Positions 6,224 through 7,998 of a stretch of 7,998 nt of DNA are shown here, in pieces. Each line of letters begins with the position of its first letter. Position 1 is the stretch's first letter. The DNA comes from Candidatus Thioglobus sp. (GTDB taxonomy: Bacteria > Pseudomonadota > Gammaproteobacteria > PS1 > Thioglobaceae), in NCBI GenBank assembly GCA_003978285.1, contig QOAB01000105.1, positions 1 through 7,998 of the forward strand, written 5' to 3'. The position numbers and the translations under genes are program-made. The notes beneath the pieces were generated by a model that saw only the letters and a list, made by a program, of their open reading frames with translations, ran no database searches and was not told the origin of the DNA.

Positions 6224-6647
6224 AAATTTGTTTTGCACGAGTGACAAATGCATCAAGTTGAGAGTTGGCAATCGAAGTAAAAATAGGAGCAATAGCCACA
6301 TCAACGATCTTAGAAGAGAAGTTAAACTCTAATTCAAGCTCGACTTTGCAAGCATTATCGCCTAATGCAGTAAATATCCAAGCACCACTAAGATGATTAA
6401 AAGGCCCATCTTTGAGTAGCATATCAATACGCTGGTTAATTGTGAGCGTGTTAATCGTGGTAAAAGTTTGATTAAAAGCACTTTTTTTAATACTCACCGA
6501 AGCGGTAATTTCGCTATCAGTTTGATTTAAAATGGAGGCAGATGAACACCAGTTGAGAAATTCAGGATAGTTATTAACCTGATTAACCAGTTGGTACATT
6601 TGTTCACAAGAATAGGGCACAATCGCACTTTTAGAAATATGATGCAT
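6216..6647 (-). CDS. ratA: RatA/Coq10-type START-fold (SRPBCC) protein
   Basis: A 143-residue protein of the Coq10/RatA family with the SRPBCC lipid-binding fold. The N-terminal signature is clear: SAIVPYSCEQMYQLVNQV, then NYPEFLNWCSSASI. Later segments DGPFNHLSGAWIFTAL and CKVELELEFNFSS also fit. In E. coli RatA was reported to block 70S ribosome assembly, while relatives bind quinones as Coq10, so the true role is debated and the name follows the family. The divergent arrangement with smpB is common in gammaproteobacteria and supports the call. No good Shine-Dalgarno precedes the ATG at 6647; the gap to smpB is only 24 bases. It is the first gene of the minus-strand set with rluE and the DUF455 gene. 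Confidence 0.9.
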   Translation of the reverse strand: MHHISKSAIVPYSCEQMYQLVNQVNNYPEFLNWCSSASILNQTDSEITASVSIKKSAFNQTFTTINTLTINQRIDMLLKDGPFNHLSGAWIFTALGDNACKVELELEFNFSSKIVDVAIAPIFTSIANSQLDAFVTRAKQIYG

Positions 6648-6671
6648 GGGTAATATCAGTCGGTAACTATT

Positions 6672-7157
6672 ATGGGTAAAAAATCCAAAAAATCTAAATC
6701 AAGTTCAAATACGATAGTCGTTAATAAAAAAGCACGACACGACTATTTTATCGAACAAAGCCTCGAAGCAGGACTCTCTTTAGAAGGATGGGAAGTTAAA
6801 AGCCTGCGTGATAACAAAGTACAAATCAAAGAAGGTTACGTTATTTTAAAAAATAATGAACTATTTTTATTCGGCGCACATATCTCCCCAATGGCGAATG
6901 CATCGACTCATGTCAACCCCGATCCGACTCGCACGAGAAAATTATTGTTAAACCGCTTGGAAATTAATCGAATTAAAGACAAAATTAACCAAAAAGGTGC
7001 GACCGTTGTACCACTTAAGTTGTATTGGGCAAGAGGTCGGGTTAAACTTGAAATTGGGGTAGCTAAAGGAAAAAAAGACCATGATAAGCGTCAAGATATT
7101 AAAGCGAAAGACTGGCAAAGAGATAAACAAAGAGCCATGAAAGAGAATAATAAGTAA
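6672..7157 (+). CDS. smpB: SsrA-binding protein SmpB
   Basis: SmpB, 161 residues, binds tmRNA and brings it to stalled ribosomes for trans-translation. After a Lys/Ser-rich leader ([13 protein letters not shown]) the OB-fold core is recognisable: [58 protein letters not shown], and [11 protein letters not shown]. The basic C-terminal tail ([18 protein letters not shown]) that reads the empty A-site path is present. The N-terminal leader is slightly longer than usual; an alternative start inside it is not available as a clean ATG. No Shine-Dalgarno is visible before the ATG, and the promoter must lie within ratA or in the 24-base gap. The tmRNA gene is not in this window. Confidence 0.97.
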   Translation: MGKKSKKSKSSSNTIVVNKKARHDYFIEQSLEAGLSLEGWEVKSLRDNKVQIKEGYVILKNNELFLFGAHISPMANASTHVNPDPTRTRKLLLNRLEINRIKDKINQKGATVVPLKLYWARGRVKLEIGVAKGKKDHDKRQDIKAKDWQRDKQRAMKENNK

Positions 7158-7181
7158 GATTGATTTTTTTTCTATAATTTG

Positions 7182-7210
7182 TTGATATTGCTCAAATATT
7201 TCCTTATAAT
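7182..7210 (+). promoter_or_regulatory. near-consensus sigma-70 promoter upstream of hupB
   Basis: TTGATA (7182-7187) and TATAAT (7205-7210) stand 17 bases apart: a perfect -10, a -35 with one mismatch, and ideal spacing. Transcription would start near 7217, leaving an untranslated leader of about 110 bases before hupB. This is the strongest promoter in the window, as expected for an abundant nucleoid protein. Confidence 0.8.
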
Positions 7211-7242
7211 TGGGGTGGCTGAATGTTGGAGGTTAGCAATTA

Positions 7243-7290
7243 ATGTTAGATAGTTTTTTCATTCTTTTACCTCCTTGTGTAAACCTTTAG
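7243..7290 (+). CDS. possible 15-codon leader peptide in the hupB leader
   Basis: ATG at 7243 opens a 15-codon ORF (MLDSFFILLPPCVNL, then TAG) ten bases after GGAGG (7228-7232), one of the strongest Shine-Dalgarno-like sequences in the window. ACCTCC (7269-7274), inside the ORF, is complementary to GGAGGT (7228-7233), so the transcript could fold to hide its own Shine-Dalgarno. The peptide is hydrophobic and contains Pro-Pro. It may instead be chance, with the leader serving as a stabilising 5' end or a small RNA. Confidence 0.3.
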   Translation: MLDSFFILLPPCVNL

Positions 7291-7301
7291 CATTTAGTAT
7301 T

Positions 7302-7307
7302 TATAAT
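7302..7307 (+). promoter_or_regulatory. possible second -10 element close to hupB
   Basis: A perfect TATAAT lies 20 bases upstream of the hupB start codon. The best -35 candidate, TGTAAA (7278-7283), is weak though the spacing of 18 is acceptable. If used, the leader would be only about 13 bases and would just contain the AGGAG Shine-Dalgarno. Confidence 0.25.
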
Positions 7308-7326
7308 AAACTTTCGAGGAGAAGAA

Positions 7327-7602
7327 ATGAACAAATCAGAATTAATTGATGCAATCGCATCAGCAGCAAATCTTTCTAAAGCAGATGCAGGTCGTGCATT
7401 AAACGCAACAACAGACGCAATTACTGGTGCTATGGCTAGTGGTGACGGTGTACAGTTAACAGGCTTTGGTTCTTTTGTTGTTAGAGATCGTGCAGCGCGC
7501 ACAGGTCGTAACCCACAGACAGGTGCATCTATCCAGATTAAAGCCTCTAAAGTGGCTGCCTTTAAAGCAGGTAAAGCATTAAAAGAAGCAGTAAACAACT
7601 AA
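7327..7602 (+). CDS. hupB: DNA-binding protein HU-beta
   Basis: A 91-residue HU protein, the usual length, which binds and bends DNA without strong sequence preference and helps compact the nucleoid. It starts [20 protein letters not shown] and shows the body motif [20 protein letters not shown]. The arm tip GRNPQTG carries P63, the proline that wedges between bases. It ends [24 protein letters not shown] (7317-7321) sits five bases before the ATG. A near-consensus promoter at 7182-7210 and a terminator at 7624-7648 make it a single-gene unit. HU-alpha and IHF are alternatives; the sequence lacks IHF features and reads most like the beta type. Confidence 0.96.
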   Translation: MNKSELIDAIASAANLSKADAGRALNATTDAITGAMASGDGVQLTGFGSFVVRDRAARTGRNPQTGASIQIKASKVAAFKAGKALKEAVNN

Positions 7603-7623
7603 GATTGTTACTGTTTTTAATGT

Positions 7624-7648
7624 AAAGCACCTTATAGGTGCTTTTTTT
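7624..7648 (+). terminator. Rho-independent terminator of hupB
   Basis: A nine-base stem, AAAGCACCT (7624-7632) with AGGTGCTTT (7636-7644), closes a TAT loop and ends in a run of seven T (7642-7648). It starts 21 bases after the hupB stop codon and separates hupB from ndk. Confidence 0.9.
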
Positions 7649-7660
7649 ATACCTAAAATT

Positions 7661-7669
7661 TGGTAAAAT
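7661..7669 (+). promoter_or_regulatory. extended -10 promoter of ndk
   Basis: TGGTAAAAT combines the TG extension (7661-7662) with a -10 of TAAAAT (7664-7669). No proper -35 is present, since that position falls in the T run of the hupB terminator, and extended -10 promoters can do without one. Start near 7676 would leave a leader of about 29 bases before ndk. Confidence 0.45.
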
Positions 7670-7704
7670 AGACGTTTTATTAAATGTTAAATAGTGAGTA
7701 TTGA

Positions 7705-7998
7705 ATGGAACGTACCTTATCAATCATCAAGCCAGACGCAGTTGCAAAAAATGTTATTGGCCAAATTTATTCTCGTTTTGAACAGGCTGGTTTTAAAATT
7801 GTAGCGGCAAAAATGCTACATTTAGATACTGATTTAGCGAGTGGTTTCTATGCAGTGCACAAAGATCGTCCTTTTTATGGCGAATTGGTTGAGTTTATGA
7901 TGTCTGGCCCAGTCATGGTTCAAGTGTTAGAAGGTGAAAATGCTGTGGCTAAGCATCGTGAAATTATGGGTGCTACCAACCCAAAAGAGGCAGATTCT
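7705..7998 (+). CDS. ndk: nucleoside diphosphate kinase (3' end missing)
   Basis: The first 98 codons of ndk, which moves the terminal phosphate of ATP onto other nucleoside diphosphates; bacterial forms are about 140 residues. The opening [19 protein letters not shown] holds the ATP-site lysine (K9). Further on are [43 protein letters not shown], and GATNPKEA. The phosphate-carrying histidine, in the usual NxxHGSDS motif, lies beyond the right edge. The start matches the E. coli protein closely, two residues shorter. The Shine-Dalgarno is weak (AGTGAG, 7693-7698). Confidence 0.97.
   Translation, partial: MERTLSIIKPDAVAKNVIGQIYSRFEQAGFKIVAAKMLHLDTDLASGFYAVHKDRPFYGELVEFMMSGPVMVQVLEGENAVAKHREIMGATNPKEADS

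Noticed and set aside
6224..6304. A longer, hydrophobic N-terminus for the pseudouridine synthase, resembling a membrane segment.
   Set aside because: It lies within ratA coding sequence, and the true start MASNIVLFNKP matches the family start.
7158..7180. Run of eight T just after smpB as a terminator.
   Set aside because: No hairpin precedes it.
7158..7326. tmRNA (ssrA), 4.5S RNA or a tRNA in the smpB-hupB gap, since ssrA often lies beside smpB.
   Set aside because: The gap is far too short for tmRNA, and none of the conserved ends or arms of these RNAs can be seen.

Overview
The window reads as AT-rich chromosomal DNA of a gammaproteobacterium. The divergent ratA/smpB pair, a RluE-type pseudouridine synthase, a beta-type HU and ndk are all typical of that class. 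AT richness, dense packing with overlapping genes, and two exported rhodanese-like proteins fit a marine sulfur oxidiser such as the SUP05/Thioglobaceae group or a related symbiont. That placement is an inference from gene style, not a search result.

Left part (1-1647): the 3' two thirds of an asparagine-synthase-like amidotransferase of the N-acetylglutaminylglutamine amide (NAGGN) osmolyte type runs in from the left edge. It overlaps rnhA (RNase HI) by 8 bases. A 153-base gap follows, holding a convincing extended -10 promoter and, just upstream of it, a perfect 13-base palindrome with an imperfect second copy.

Middle part (1739-4912): this is the least ordinary stretch. It encodes a tiny acidic exported protein with three cysteines, then two tandem exported rhodanese-like proteins, then an exported Sel1-repeat protein and an exported DUF3530-type alpha/beta-hydrolase-fold protein. 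All five start with a plausible signal peptide and all are on the plus strand, so together they may form a periplasmic module. The two rhodanese genes are a gap-free 558-base duplication with a sharply bounded, nearly identical core, which suggests gene conversion. Two hairpin terminators punctuate the array. The second lies inside the 5' coding region of the Sel1 gene.

Right part (4915-7998): a minus-strand set of overlapping genes (ratA, rluE, then a DUF455 ferritin-like protein) diverges from smpB across only 24 bases. Beyond smpB lies a 169-base gap with a near-consensus sigma-70 promoter and a possible 15-codon leader ORF with a strong Shine-Dalgarno. Then come hupB, a clean terminator, and the 5' two thirds of ndk running off the right edge. 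These are housekeeping genes: 23S rRNA modification, trans-translation, nucleoid structure and nucleotide metabolism.

No tRNA, rRNA, tmRNA, CRISPR array or insertion sequence was seen. No gap between genes exceeds 170 bases.
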